Positions 27,431 through 37,100 of a DNA stretch of 64,000 nucleotides are shown here, one piece after another. A model generated the notes under the pieces. The model worked only from the letters and a program-made list of their open reading frames with translations. It had not been told where the DNA came from and ran no database searches. The first letter of the stretch is position 1. Each line of letters begins with the position of its first letter. Position numbers and translations under genes: made by a program. The DNA is from JAJVID01 sp963743425 (GTDB lineage: Bacteria > Acidobacteriota > Blastocatellia > RBC074), in assembly GCA_963743425.1 (NCBI GenBank), contig CAVUPU010000004.1, positions 558,001-622,000 on the forward strand, in the 5' to 3' direction.

Positions 27431-28471
27431 TCAAACCGGCAGCGCCTCGATCACGCTGAACGCAGTAGGCGCCGCCGTCACGATTCGCTCAATACGCAGC
27501 CCCGAAGCTTCAAGCAGCCCGCGGAACTCGGCTTCAGTTCGCTCGCGTCCGCCGGTCATCACGAGCATGTTCAGGTCGCTCCCGATGATGACTCCGTCGT
27601 GTGACGACGATCCCACATGCTCCGGAACTGTCGGTTCGATTACGAGCAACCGCGCGCCATTCTTCATGGCCGCGCGGCATTTCCTGAAAATCTTCAAGCT
27701 CTGTTCGTCGTCCCAATCGTGGATAACGCTCTTCAGAATGTACGCGTCCGCGCCCGCCGGCGCGGATTCAAAGAAGCTGCCCGTGACAAACTCGCCTCGC
27801 CCGGCGACGCCACTCTCCGCAAGCAGCCGCGCCGCGCCTTCCTGGCAATGCGGCAAATCGAAGACTTTTCCACGCATCTCCGGGTAAGTCGACAGGATAG
27901 CCGCCAGCAACACGCCATAACCGCCGCCAACATCCACCACCGTGCGAACACCGGAAAAATCATACGCCTTGATTATCGCCTCGACTGCCTGCCGGGTTAC
28001 TTCCACCATCGCCTGATAGAAGATCGCCGCTCCTTCCGGATCGGCGGCCATCGCCTCGAAAGTCTCTTTTTCGCCGAGGAGCTTCGGCGCGGGCAGCCCC
28101 GTTCGCACGCAATCCACCAGGTGTTCCCACCCATGCCAGACGTACCGCCCGCCCATCAGCAGCGCCCACGAGCGCGCGGAGTCCGGCGAATCTGACCGCA
28201 GGTAATCGCCCATCGGCGTGAGCGCAAAAGAGCCGTCTTCGGTTTGAGTACACAGCTCAAGCGCGACCAGCGCTCGCATCAGACGATAAAGCGCTCCGGG
28301 ATGCGCTCCGGCGGCTTGCGCCAAATCGTCGCTCCGGCGCGGCCCGCCGGCGAGGAGATCAGGAATCCCCAGCGCCGCCGCCGCGTGAATGGATTGCGGC
28401 GCCCACAGACTCAAAATCAACCGTGTAAGCTGGAGGCGCGGCGGCGTCTCCGTGACATTTTGATCCGACAT
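27431..28471 (-). CDS. Class I O-methyltransferase (hydroxyindole/COMT-like)
   Basis: A 346-residue SAM-dependent enzyme. An N-terminal winged-helix dimerisation domain (LWAPQSIHAAAALGIPDLLA, ALYRLMRALVALELC) precedes the methyltransferase domain with motif I TVVDVGGGYGVLLAAILSTY, GSFFESAPAGADAYILKSVI and the catalytic HDWDDEQSLKIFRKC (His base). It resembles small-molecule O-methyltransferases acting on phenolic or hydroxyindole compounds. It leads the cluster with the VOC and cupin genes. The substrate cannot be inferred. Confidence 0.93.
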   Translation of the reverse strand: MSDQNVTETPPRLQLTRLILSLWAPQSIHAAAALGIPDLLAGGPRRSDDLAQAAGAHPGALYRLMRALVALELCTQTEDGSFALTPMGDYLRSDSPDSARSWALLMGGRYVWHGWEHLVDCVRTGLPAPKLLGEKETFEAMAADPEGAAIFYQAMVEVTRQAVEAIIKAYDFSGVRTVVDVGGGYGVLLAAILSTYPEMRGKVFDLPHCQEGAARLLAESGVAGRGEFVTGSFFESAPAGADAYILKSVIHDWDDEQSLKIFRKCRAAMKNGARLLVIEPTVPEHVGSSSHDGVIIGSDLNMLVMTGGRERTEAEFRGLLEASGLRIERIVTAAPTAFSVIEALPV

Positions 28472-28614
28472 GAATCTTCCTCCCCTTCAGATTTTGTGAC
28501 TGAGGCGATGATACCAATGCGGCAAGGCCGGGTCTTGGAAAAAAGTCAACGGGAATCTTCAGCCGAAAAAAGGCGAAGCTAGCCTAAATCGTAGCAAACA
28601 ACATTCGGACCACT

Positions 28615-28895
28615 GTTTTGCCACAGAGACACAGAGCCACAGAGAAAGAGCACGACTTGGAAGGTTGATGCAAATCAACCGCCAAGACGCCAAGATCGCC
28701 AAGAAAAAGACAGGGAGAAGGCCGCAAGAGAGAATGAAAAGCCAACACTTTGAGGCCCTCTTGGCGATCTTGGCGTCTTGGCGGTTAGCGCAGCGCCGGT
28801 TAACTTTCCAAGTCGTCAAGAGAGGAAAAGAGATTGTCGGCAAAGCCTCTTCTCTCTTTCTGCTCTGTGTCTCTGTGGCTCTGTGGCCATCTCTT
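28615..28895. repeat. Three-layer inverted repeat (CCACAGAGA / CGCCAAGA units)
   Basis: Outer layer: CCACAGAGACACAGAGCC-type units at 28620-28650 face their complement at 28856-28888. Middle layer: CGACTTGGAA near 28652 and TTCCAAGTCG near 28806. Inner layer: three CGCCAAGA units at 28679-28704 face CTTGGCGATCTTGGCGTCTT at 28759-28784. The 455-bp gap between the O-methyltransferase and AraC genes holds only this structure. Confidence 0.9.
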
Positions 28896-28926
28896 TTGTC
28901 CTAAAGTTTGTTGGTCTGATTTATGT

Positions 28927-29829
28927 CTACAGACGGAATCGGCTCGCGGCGGCTGATTTTCCGCGTTCGAGATAACTGTCTCCGACGGTATTGCCGTCGC
29001 CGGTGGGATAACGGGTGGCCAGGAACTCAGTTGGCGAGAGGCCGCTCAACTCTCGAAACTCCGCGTTCATATGCGGCTGATCGTAATAACCCGCGGCGAG
29101 CGCGACCTCGACGAGCGGCTCCCCGCCCTTCTGCAGCAACGCCGCCGCGCGGTGAAATCGAACGACGCGGGCATAAAGTTTCGGCGCAAGCCCGATCTGG
29201 TCGCGGAACGCATCGGCCAGGCGGGTTTTCGATAGCCCCGTTTGCTCACGCAACTCGGCGATGGAGATCGCGCCGCTGCTTTGTTCAATCCGCCCGGCGG
29301 CCCAGGCGATGGCCGAATCAATCCCGCGCGCCTTCATCACGCGCTCCGACACCCAATCGGCCGCGCGTCGCAGCCGCTCTTCAATCGAAGCCGCGTCGTA
29401 ACATCGTTCCGCCAATTCACCCGCCGCTCGCCCTACGAGGTCTTCCAAATCGACGACCAACTCGCTGATCCCCCGCATCGATCGGTTCAGCAGCGCGTAT
29501 GCCCCTGCCGGACGCAGCCGCACGCCCATCACGTCCTGGCGCGGCGGCTGTTCACACACCATCGGTCCCGATTGCAAACCAGCCAACCACGCCGTCGTCA
29601 GCGATTCCGGCCCTGCCCCGGCGATTGTTCGATAAGGCTCGCCGAAATTGACCAGCATCTCGATCATCCCGTTCGGCAAAATCCGCTTGTGCGCGGACGA
29701 CGTCGGGCCTTTGAAATACCAGATGACATCCACTAACCCGGATGGCAACCCGGCCAGATGCAGCGGACGCCATTCGCTGTACGTCCAGGAGCCGAGCGGA
29801 GTGTCATTGTGGAGAGTGGAGATTTTCAT
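28927..29829 (-). CDS. AraC-family regulator (DUF6597-type N-terminus)
   Basis: A 300-residue regulator. The N-terminal sensor domain has LVDVIWYFKGPTSSAHKRIL, PNGMIEMLVNFGEPY and QDVMGVRLRPAGAYALL, as in AraC proteins with the DUF6597 domain. HTH units are SIAELREQTGLSKTRLADAF and PLVEVALAAGYYDQPHMNAE. It lies 12 nt after the DUF5615 toxin stop on the same strand, so it may be read through from the toxin-antitoxin pair, although functional linkage is doubtful. Targets unknown; the downstream O-methyltransferase cluster is a candidate. Confidence 0.92.
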   Translation of the reverse strand: MKISTLHNDTPLGSWTYSEWRPLHLAGLPSGLVDVIWYFKGPTSSAHKRILPNGMIEMLVNFGEPYRTIAGAGPESLTTAWLAGLQSGPMVCEQPPRQDVMGVRLRPAGAYALLNRSMRGISELVVDLEDLVGRAAGELAERCYDAASIEERLRRAADWVSERVMKARGIDSAIAWAAGRIEQSSGAISIAELREQTGLSKTRLADAFRDQIGLAPKLYARVVRFHRAAALLQKGGEPLVEVALAAGYYDQPHMNAEFRELSGLSPTEFLATRYPTGDGNTVGDSYLERGKSAAASRFRL

Positions 29830-29841
29830 GCGTCGGTGGAT

Positions 29842-30177
29842 TTACAGGAACAATACCTGCCCAGACACTTCGTCGGCGTTCATGGCCTCGTAAATGACCA
29901 CTAGCGCGCGCAGCATTTGGCCGATAGACCTCGTTCCCTGTTTGCAATAAGCAATGCCTGCGTGCGTTTTTCCCTGTGCGTGCAATCGCAGGAAGTCATT
30001 GTCTAATGTAAATAACAAGCGGCCTGATTGATGCGCAAACGCTAGCTGCGTTTCATCCAAAGCGCCGATCAAACCAGCTTCGGCAGTCGTTGTCACATCA
30101 ATGCCACGGCGGCGTAGTCCGTCAGCGATGGCTGAAGAGACATTTTCATCCAGATGAAATCTGATCTGTTCACTCAC
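29842..30177 (-). CDS. DUF5615 PIN-like toxin
   Basis: A 111-residue PIN-like nuclease candidate: RFHLDENVSSAIADGLRRRG carries the first acidic pair, TTTAEAGLIGALDETQLAFA the second, and RLLFTLDNDFLRLHAQGKTH the third Asp cluster. DUF5615 proteins are PIN-fold and regularly partnered with DUF433. Its start overlaps the DUF433 stop (ATGA-type overlap at 30174-30177), so translation is coupled. It is expected to cleave RNA when released from the antitoxin; the target is unknown. Confidence 0.9.
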   Translation of the reverse strand: MSEQIRFHLDENVSSAIADGLRRRGIDVTTTAEAGLIGALDETQLAFAHQSGRLLFTLDNDFLRLHAQGKTHAGIAYCKQGTRSIGQMLRALVVIYEAMNADEVSGQVLFL

Positions 30178-30509
30178 GACGCAATCCCGCCAAGCAGGTT
30201 GTCGAGCCTGGCCTGCAATGCCGAAGGATGTTGCCTGCGGAATTCCGCGACAAATTCCTGCTCTTGCCGAATCTCTTCGCGAATCTCATCGATGTTGTCG
30301 TAATAGTAAGCCAGCGCCGCATGCGCGTCGCTCAGACTGAGCGTCGGCAAGTGCAGCACGATCTCATCCACGCTCATTCCCATCTGTTCGTGCATGATCG
30401 CTATGTCCATTACGCGTACGCGATGCTCGGCAATGCACGCTTTGCCGCCACAAATATCCGGATTCTTCGTAATGTGTTCAGCGATTACATTTACCATTAG
30501 TTTCACCAT
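30174..30509 (-). CDS. DUF433 antitoxin
   Basis: A 111-residue protein with the DUF433 winged-helix pattern: ITKNPDICGGKACIAEHRVR followed by MSVDEIVLHLPTLSLSDAHA and LAYYYDNIDEI. It is the first gene of the pair, overlapping the DUF5615 toxin gene by 4 nt. It should neutralise the toxin and bind its own promoter. The C-terminal helix (EEIRQEQEFVAEFRRQH) is the likely toxin-binding part. It lies just downstream of the STAND protein gene, in a defence-like neighbourhood. Confidence 0.9.
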   Translation of the reverse strand: MVKLMVNVIAEHITKNPDICGGKACIAEHRVRVMDIAIMHEQMGMSVDEIVLHLPTLSLSDAHAALAYYYDNIDEIREEIRQEQEFVAEFRRQHPSALQARLDNLLGGIAS

Positions 30510-30603
30510 TCACTCCTATTTTGCTTCGACAACGCTATTATAAGCCCAAATGGCGGGTTGAATGCGACACCTGCGCTTAACGAAAGCGTTTCCTCCTCGG
30601 CGC

Positions 30604-31346
30604 TTATCCGGAGGCTTCTATCTCATCCGCCAACTCCTTCGCCCTTTTCCGCAGCCACTCTGTCGGATCATTCTCCGCCCGTTCGCGCAGCAGCTTAAGG
30701 TGTCAGGGTGATCAGGCCAATGCCGGCAATCGCTTCGATGGCAGGCGGCGAACGTATTCATCCAATGTAATCCTCTGCCTCGGAGTTGGGTCCGGATCGT
30801 TGAGGGCGCGGTCGCGCAAGAGTTCGAGCGTCCCATCGGCGTCTCGGTAGTTGGTGGCCAGAGCCGTCAAGGCGGCGCTCCGGGCAGATTCGTGTTGATC
30901 GTTGAGGGCGCGGTCGCGCAAGAGTTCGAGCGTCCCATCGGCGTCTCGGTAGTTGGTGGCCAGAGCCGTCAAGGCGGCGCTCCGGGCAGATGCGTTTTGA
31001 TCGTTGACGGCGCGGTCGCGCAAGAGTTCGAGCGTCCCATCGGCGTCGCGGTAGTTGGTGGCCAGAGCCGTCAAGGCGGCGCGCCGGACATCGCAATCCG
31101 AGTCCGTGACGGAAAGCTTGCGCAACAACGCCGCTGTCTGTTTGCCATTCTTCCAGCCGGTAGCCAGCGCGAAGACCATTCAATAATCGCATCGGCCAGT
31201 CACGATCGGCAATGTAATCCAAAATCATTCGGCTGAACCACATCTGCGCGGGCGCCGGCTGAACCGACGAAGCTCCCGAACGCTTCGGAGAACGTCAAAA
31301 GGGTTGATACCCCGAGATATAACCGCGCAGCCATTCGATGAACCAA
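30604..31346 (-). pseudogene. Frameshifted HEAT-repeat C-terminus of the STAND protein
   Basis: Downstream of the NACHT stop the minus strand still encodes protein-like sequence in shifting frames: WFIEWLRGYISGYQPF near 31335, then HEAT repeats (AALTALATNYRDADGTLELL) from about 31179, then KLLRERAENDPTEWLRKRAK and KELADEIEASG ending at TAA 30604. At least three single-base shifts separate these pieces. HEAT repeats commonly form the sensor end of STAND NTPases, so this is best read as the lost C-terminal sensor of the NACHT gene. Exact break points are uncertain. Confidence 0.7.
30806..31111. repeat. Three 102-bp tandem repeats coding for HEAT units
   Basis: Copies begin near 30806, 30908 and 31010 and are nearly identical, each encoding 34 residues with RDRA-NDQ-ASARSAALTALA. 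Such high DNA identity implies recent expansion or gene conversion. Confidence 0.95.
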
Positions 31347-33683
31347 TCACATTGCGGCCAGTTCGATCCGATGTTTTCCGCCGCTGTCGCAACCTCGTTC
31401 TTTCAGAAACTCAAAGAAGGGATGAAGGTTCTTGAAGACGCCGAGATGGCGACAGAGCATTCTTATATTGAGCGCCAAAACTCTGGCCGCATCGAAAAGC
31501 CCGCAGATAGCCTTCAACAGTCGCTCCGCCGATTCGATGACCTGATCGAGGTTCTTCAACTCGCTCAGGCATTGCGTCGCCAGGGCGATGTTCCAGGGCG
31601 GGCGGCGGTCGTATTCGAAATAGCGCGGCTGTCCCTTCACGTCGATCAGGTAATCTACGATTTCTCCGACGAATCTTTCATTGATCATTCCGCAGACCAG
31701 CCGCAACGGCTCGCGCCACTCCTTCGCCTCCCAATGCGCGCCGAAGACCTGTTCCTTCAACTCTTCGATGGACATCTCCTGCGTCTTTTCGAATTTGTGG
31801 ACGAAGGAGGACGCGCAGAAGAATTCCAGAAACGCCCGGTGAACGAAGCCGTAAGAATTGGCGCCGCGGAAACATAGGATGAAGTTGCGCTCGCGGAATT
31901 GCCGGATCATCTCGCGGGCGATTTTCGTGGCGTCGGCGGGCGATTTGCCGAAGCGATCCTTCAGGTAGCTTTCGAATTCGGCCTCCAGTTCGGCTTTGTG
32001 AATGAAGTTGCCGGCCAATCCGCCGTCGCCGCTTTGCATCCTGTGAGCCAGCCGTCGCAGCAATTCCTTCTTTTCGTCTTCGCCGATGAAATCCGCGCCG
32101 CTTGCGAGCAGGTGATGATCACGCAGGTGGCGGTTGACGTCCCAATGTTCGATCAGGACGCCGGCCGCGTGGTCATAGAGCTTCCATCGTTCGCGCGGCA
32201 GTTCCTGGTGTTTGCCGATGATGGCCATAATCGTCAGCAGCATCGGATTGCCCGCGAGCTGGCGGATCGAAGCCGATTCGCCGAACGAATGCAGGATGCG
32301 CTCGCGGCGCGAGCGGGCGTCGTCGGGGCGGTCGGCGAGCGCGAGCGAATACCATTGCTCGACGAACTGTTCGACCTGTCGCTGATCCAGATCCTGAAGA
32401 GTGAAGACGGTGAATCCGCCGGTTTCGAGAATTTTCTTTGGGAACCCGATGATGCGGCTGGTGACGATGACGCGCGCTTTTGGGTAATTCAGCCCGAACC
32501 CGATGACCTGCCGCGCCACGGTCTCGCGGTCTTCCGGATTGAAGATCTCATCCAACCCGTCGAAGATCACCACGGCGCGCCCGTCGTTTTTCAAATACTC
32601 GTGCAGCGCGTCTTTGTTCAATCCCCAGCCCTCGGTCTTGCCCAGGTATTCCAGGAATTCCAGAAACGTGTCGCATCTGTTGTCGGCGCGAAGTCCGGCG
32701 AAAGAACGCAGCTCGACCAGCAGCGGCAGATGGTCGGGGAAAGCGCGGCGCAGCTTCTCATCGGCCTCGATGACGTGAGGCGGCCCGATCAGCGACAGCA
32801 GCGCGTATCGCGACAGCGTGGATTTGCCCGAGCCCGGATCGCCGAGGATGACCGCCCGACGGTGGCGCGGATCGGTGATCACGTCGAGTACAGGGAGTCT
32901 GGGCTTTTCGAAATAGACTTCGCGCGTGCGACGCAGATCGTCCAACGCCAAACCGAACTCTCTCGCGGGTAAATCTTCATCGTGGACTTCGCGTTCGACG
33001 CGCAAACGATCCCACGCCTCTTTGGTCAATTCGACCGGCGGGCGGTCTTCGCGCACGCTCTGCTCGACGAAGATGTTGCTGAGCTGCAATCTCAAATATT
33101 CTTCGCGATGCGGCTGCGTCAGACCTTCGAGTTCCAGCCGCTCGTAGCGTTTGCTGAGAGCGACGAAATAGGCGTCGAGATCGAAGGCGGGAATCAGCGC
33201 GCCGGGTTTGATGTGCCCGTGTTCTTTGGCCCAGTTGTGAACGGCGGGGCCGACGAGACCGGTGATCTCCTGCGGCGCCGCAAAGAAGCTGCGCGTGTGT
33301 TTATCACCGAGTCTTTTTCGAAAATCTTCAATGCGGTCGGGGTCGCGATCTATCATCGGACGCGGCCACGAAGCGTTTTCATCGAGTAGAAAGATCAACC
33401 GGTGCTTGCCTGTCTCTCCCGCTTTTCGATATTCCAGTTCGGTGATCGAGAGATTATCGGGATTGTTGTCGGGCGGGATGAAACCGTATCGCCATGCGAA
33501 GATGCCGACGTAAAGATCGCACGCCGCGACATCGGCCAGGCATTTATCGGCGGGCCATTGCTCTTCGGCGGTGTAATCCTCCATCGCCACGACTTCGTGT
33601 CGCATTCGACGAAGCAGATGAATAACCTGATCGCGGCATTCTTTCAGGTCTTTGAAGGTTGATGAAACGTAAATCCTCGCCAT
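31347..33683 (-). CDS. DUF4062-NACHT STAND NTPase (Avs/bNACHT-like defence candidate)
   Basis: 778 residues from ATG 33683. Residues 2-100 form a DUF4062 domain (RIYVSSTFKDLKECRDQVIH; CDLYVGIFAWRYGFIPP), a TIR-like fold used as an effector in bacterial NLR-type proteins. The NACHT ATPase has Walker A VILGDPGSGKSTLSRYALL near residue 280, Walker B RAVVIFDGLDEIFNPED near 373 and sensor VIVTSRIIGF. A winged-helix region follows (NSYGFVHRAFLEFFCASSFV). HEAT repeats would follow but are frameshifted (30604-31346). Related STAND proteins sense phage proteins and trigger abortive infection; that role is inferred. The alternative start at 33851 adds 56 residues without family match. Confidence 0.9.
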   Translation of the reverse strand: MARIYVSSTFKDLKECRDQVIHLLRRMRHEVVAMEDYTAEEQWPADKCLADVAACDLYVGIFAWRYGFIPPDNNPDNLSITELEYRKAGETGKHRLIFLLDENASWPRPMIDRDPDRIEDFRKRLGDKHTRSFFAAPQEITGLVGPAVHNWAKEHGHIKPGALIPAFDLDAYFVALSKRYERLELEGLTQPHREEYLRLQLSNIFVEQSVREDRPPVELTKEAWDRLRVEREVHDEDLPAREFGLALDDLRRTREVYFEKPRLPVLDVITDPRHRRAVILGDPGSGKSTLSRYALLSLIGPPHVIEADEKLRRAFPDHLPLLVELRSFAGLRADNRCDTFLEFLEYLGKTEGWGLNKDALHEYLKNDGRAVVIFDGLDEIFNPEDRETVARQVIGFGLNYPKARVIVTSRIIGFPKKILETGGFTVFTLQDLDQRQVEQFVEQWYSLALADRPDDARSRRERILHSFGESASIRQLAGNPMLLTIMAIIGKHQELPRERWKLYDHAAGVLIEHWDVNRHLRDHHLLASGADFIGEDEKKELLRRLAHRMQSGDGGLAGNFIHKAELEAEFESYLKDRFGKSPADATKIAREMIRQFRERNFILCFRGANSYGFVHRAFLEFFCASSFVHKFEKTQEMSIEELKEQVFGAHWEAKEWREPLRLVCGMINERFVGEIVDYLIDVKGQPRYFEYDRRPPWNIALATQCLSELKNLDQVIESAERLLKAICGLFDAARVLALNIRMLCRHLGVFKNLHPFFEFLKERGCDSGGKHRIELAAM

Positions 33684-33852
33684 CGCCTGAATCTCCTGAG
33701 GTGTGATCTGGCCGGGTAGCCGCGCCGGATTATACGCAAAATCGTTTCGAATCAGGCAATCATCAGGGCTTCCGCTCAAAAAAAATCGACCTGTGCGGAC
33801 GCCCTGGATGCCACGGGCTTGTCCCATTGGTATGTACACAAGTCGGCGCATT

Positions 33853-34010
33853 CCCCGCTCCGGAGGAGCGCAATGTTTATAGATTTGGAGTCGCTTTATT
33901 TCCTAGCTCCGTCAGGAGCGGCATCAGGCTATGCGCACATGCCGCTCCTGACGGAGCTAGAGAGCATTATTCATCACATAACTATAGACATTGCGCTCCT
34001 CCGGAGCGGG
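33853..34010. repeat. Double nested palindrome with perfect arms
   Basis: Outer arms (about 33854-33876 and 33988-34010) contain CGCTCCGGAGGAGCGCAATG and its complement. Inner 22-bp arms (33903-33924 and 33939-33960) contain CTAGCTCCGTCAGGAGCGGC and its complement. All are exact. It lies between two minus-strand genes, downstream of the Tricorn terminator and upstream of the STAND gene. Confidence 0.93.
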
Positions 34011-34066
34011 AGGATAAGCCCATGGCATCTTGGAGAATCGAGTTGGCGTTCCGTCCACACAGGTCG

Positions 34067-34112
34067 AAAAAACTCGCCAGGCGTTGAGCGTATTCGGCTC
34101 TCCACCTGGCGA
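34067..34112 (-). terminator. Terminator of the Tricorn-type protease gene
   Basis: On the minus strand, TTCGCCAGG and CCTGGCGAG pair across about 24 nt and are followed by TTTTTT. The structure begins about 36 nt after the protease stop. Confidence 0.7.
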
Positions 34113-34147
34113 ATTTTGTCGGGATTTACGATGAGACGTTGCGGCGA

Positions 34148-37100
34148 TTACTCCTTCTTCACCACCGTCCCCTTCTGCCCGATCTGCTTCAACAACTCCT
34201 GCACCGCCGTCTCGAGTTGGCGATCGCGTCCCGCCAGATTGTCTTCCGGCGTGTTCTCGACCAGGATGTCGGGCTGCACTCCGTAATTCTCCATGTTGGT
34301 CCGCTTCGGATCGGCCAGATAGACGCCCACGCCGGGCGTGCGCACCGTCGAGCCGTCTATCAATGAGTAGCTGCCCGTGCCGATGACCGCGCCCACCGTC
34401 GGAGTGCCGATGGTCTTGCCCAGGCCCAGAGCCTTGAAGCCTGCGGGGAACATCTCGGCGTTGGAGGCCGAGCGCCAGTTCTGCAAGACCACCTTCGGGC
34501 CGAAGAAACCGGCGAAGGGGCGGCCCGAAGGCTCGGTCCCGCGCGGCTGCCAGACCTGATACTGGCGCTGGACGAGGATGGCGAGCAGTTCCTGTTCGAT
34601 GTTGCCGCCGCCGTTCCATCGCTGGTCGATGACGAGCGCCTCTTTATTGCGGTTTTCGCGGATCTCCTTTTCGAACTTGCGCAAGGACGGCTGGTTCATC
34701 GACTGGATGTGCAGGTAGCCGATGCGACCGTTCGAGAGTTTTTCGACCGTCTCACGCCGCTGTTTGACCCAGCGTTCATAACGCAGTTGGCTGTAATTGC
34801 CGCTCGAAATCGGCTCGATGCGCGTCCGCCATGCGCCTTCTTCAGTGGGTTTGTTGTTGAACGTGACTTCGAGTTTGCGGTTGAGCCGGTTGTCGCTGTT
34901 GAGCAGCGGCCAGTAGTTATCGCCCGCTTTGACCGTCTTGCCGTTGATGGCCAGCAGGTAATCGCCCGCGCTGACCTTCACCCAGTCTTTGTCAGACGGG
35001 CCGTCTTCGTAAACGTGCGCGACGCGGTAACGTCCCGCCTGCTCATCGGATTCAAGATCGAGACCGAGATGGCCCGTCGAGACCGATCCTTCGCGTCCCT
35101 GGAAGCCGGACGCGGCGCCGGTGTGCGAGGCGTTCAACTCGCCGATCATCTCGTTGATGATGTTGAGCAGTTCCTGTCGGTCGCCGACGTAGGAGACCAG
35201 CGGCTGGTATTTGGCGCGCGCGGCGTCCCAGTTCAGCCCGTGCATCTCCGGGTCGTAGAAGCGGTACTTCATCGTGCGCCAGGCGTCGTCGAACATCTCG
35301 GCCCATTCGGCGGGCTTGTCGATCCTGACTTTGGCGACGAAGTTGACGCGCCGGCGTCCGCCCTGGCCTCCACTGCTTCCTCCCAAACCGGCAAATCCGC
35401 CTCCGCCGCCAGCGCCACCGCCCGCAGACGAGAGCGAGACCGAGTAGACCGATTGGCCTTCGCGGAAGTAGAGCGTGCGACCGTCGCGCGTGATGTTTAG
35501 ATCGCCGATGCCACCACCGAATCCGCCGCCGCCTCCACGACCAGGGCCACCTCCTTCGTTATCGCCGCCGCCCTGCCCCGCTGTGACGCGCGTGAGCCGG
35601 CGTCCGTCCTCCTGAATCGAGTAGATGACCGGAGCGTTGCGCGTGCCGGCCAGCTCGCTGGTCACGAAGACGATAGTGCGGCTGTCGGGCGTGACGGCGT
35701 AGTTGAAGGCCGACGAGGGCATGCGCGTCAATTGGCGCGTGCGGCGCTTGATTCCCGCCCAGTCAATATTGATCTCGCGCGGCGGCTGGTTACGCTGCTG
35801 CGAGCCTGCGCGGCGCGGTCCGCCTTCCTGATCGGAGGATTCGGGCTGTTCGGGCCGGGTCTCCGGGTCATTCGGGTCGCGGTCTTCGCGTTCGAGCACG
35901 GCGTAATAAATCTGCGCCGAGGCCTGGCCTCCTCCGGCGCCTCCGCCAAAGCCGCCGCCTTCATTGCGAACGAAGTAGACCCTGCGCCCGTCGGGGCTGA
36001 AGCGCGGGTTGACGTCGCTGTACGAATCGAAGGTCACTTTGCGCTCTTCGCCGCCCGTAGATGGGATCAAATAGACATCTGTGTTGCGCGTGTGATCGGC
36101 CTTCGAGAAGGCGATCCATTTGCCATCGGGCGACCAGACCGGCGCGCTGACATTGCCGTAGCGTGACGAAGACAACTCGGCGGTCTGTTTACTCTCCAGC
36201 GTGTACTTGCGCATTTTGCTGTCGGAGGCTGTGAAAGCGATCTCTTTTGAGTTTGGCGACCAGGAGAAGTTCAATTTCAGCGTGTCGTGGTCGGTGATCT
36301 TTTGCGGCTCGCCCGCGCCATCGGATGCGATGACGTAAATCTCTTCGCGTCCGCTGCGGTCGGATATGAAAGCGATCCATTTGCCGTCGGGCGAATACAC
36401 CGGCTCCTTGTCGCGCCAGGGGCTGTCGGTGATCTGGCGCAGGTCGCCTTCATCGGTCGGCGCGGTGAAGATTTCGCCGTGGACCGAGAGAACGATGCGG
36501 CGGCCCGAAGACGCGAGATCGTAATCGTCCAACAGCGAATTGAAATCGCGCGTCTCGACCAGGTTCTCCTGCGTCTCGGCTGCGATGTCGAGCTTGATCG
36601 GCGCAGCCTTGCGACTGGCCACGTCCAGCTTCCAGAGGCCGAAGTCGTGCTCGAAGACAATCACCTTGCCGTCGGCGCTCATCGCGGGCCAGCGCACATC
36701 GCCGGCCTTGAACGAAGTCACCTGTTCGGCTTTGCCGCCGCTTTCACGCACGCGCCATATATTGGTCAGGCCGGCGCCTTCGCGGTCGCTGACGAAGTAG
36801 ATGTGGCCGTCACGGCCCCACATCGGCCACGAATCCATACCCTCGAAATCGGTCACGTCGGTGAACTTTTTGGCGGCGATGTCCATCACCGTCACGTCGG
36901 TCTGATACGAGCCGCGATAATATTTGCGCCAGTAGGATTGCGTTTTGCGGTTGACGGCCAGCTTCTTTCCGTCGGGCGAGAAGCCGCCGTAGACGCCCAT
37001 ATCCGAGCCTGCGCCGCGCTCCTTCTGGTCGTCGACGTTGACGGTGTAGAGCTTGCCCATGAAATCTTCGCCTCGCTGGCTGGCGAAGAGCACGGCCCGG

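Noticed and set aside
30806..31111. Possible CRISPR or satellite
   Set aside because: 102-bp units are in a coding frame and encode HEAT repeats.
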